Positions 23,817-23,922 of a stretch of DNA of 23,922 nt are shown here, in pieces. The notes under the pieces are model-generated. The model worked only from the letters and a program-made list of their open reading frames with translations, was not told the DNA's origin and made no database searches. A program made the position numbers and the translations under genes. Each line of letters starts with the position of its first letter. The stretch's first letter is position 1. The stretch is from Clostridiales bacterium DTU023. Lineage in GTDB: Bacteria > Bacillota > Clostridia > Saccharofermentanales > DTU023. The stretch spans positions 1 through 23,922 of the forward strand of contig LFTF01000051.1 in the NCBI GenBank assembly GCA_001512945.1. The letters run 5' to 3'.

Positions 23817-23922
23817 ATGCAACATTTCAAAAAGTGGATTGCGGTTGTGCTGTGCGTCATGCTCTTAGTTACAATCGTAGCCTGCGACAAAAAACCAGTC
23901 GAACCTACTAAAACCGATCCGG
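23817..23922 (+). CDS. Lipoprotein, cut by window end
   Basis: The first 35 codons of a lipoprotein: a Lys-containing start, hydrophobic core, and lipobox IVAC with the lipidated Cys23, followed by DKKPVEPTKTDP, a typical flexible tether. GGAGG lies seven bases before the ATG. Its beginning resembles the BMP binding protein of this window in style, and such leaders often precede solute-binding proteins of ABC transporters, but the mature domain is outside the window, so no function can be given. Confidence 0.75.
   Translation, partial: MQHFKKWIAVVLCVMLLVTIVACDKKPVEPTKTDP

Overview
The window looks like chromosomal DNA of a low-to-mid GC Gram-positive anaerobe of the Bacillota (Clostridia-like). 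This rests on strong AGGAGG-type ribosome binding sites, Gram-positive lipoproteins, a nucleoside-type BMP/NupN ABC transporter, a SleB-like cell-wall hydrolase, and the mazG - rqcP(yabO) - divIC cluster known from Firmicutes. No rRNA, tRNA, insertion sequence, prophage or CRISPR array was seen. I did not fix the genus.

Layout. 114-602 (-) is an RDD membrane protein, perhaps preceded by a tiny coupled ORF. 920-5926 (+) is a compact tRNA-amidation operon: an aspartyl-tRNA synthetase fused in frame to GatC, then gatA, then gatB. 5943-7025 (-) is an M42 metallopeptidase converging on gatB. A 538-base gap precedes a secreted SleB-like hydrolase (7564-8547, +), which ends at a strong terminator shared with a convergent pair of membrane proteins (8625-10004, -; DUF5058-like). 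10155-14915 (-) is a complete nucleoside/BMP-type ABC importer: lipoprotein, two permeases, then a double ATPase. 15211-15507 (+) is a DUF2007-like small protein with the trace of a tiny lipoprotein in front. 15550-18643 (-) holds housekeeping genes: endonuclease IV, DivIC/FtsB-like, RqcP, MazG and a Nudix hydrolase. 18827-19891 (+) is lipoate-protein ligase, 19909-22323 (-) a large HerA-like ATPase of unknown role, and 22396-23655 (-) threonine synthase. A lipoprotein begins at 23817 (+) and runs off the window.

Most notable is the AspRS-GatC fusion with gatA and gatB directly behind it. It physically joins the enzyme that makes Asp-tRNA(Asn) (if the synthetase is non-discriminating) to the amidotransferase that converts it to Asn-tRNA(Asn), in effect a covalently tethered transamidosome. 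The fusion linker contains no in-frame ATG, GTG or TTG, so GatC cannot easily be made separately. Other items worth attention are the orphan HerA-like ATPase with a coiled-coil/glycine-rich tail, the frameshifted mini-lipoprotein at about 15134, and the absence of yabP/yabQ between rqcP and divIC.
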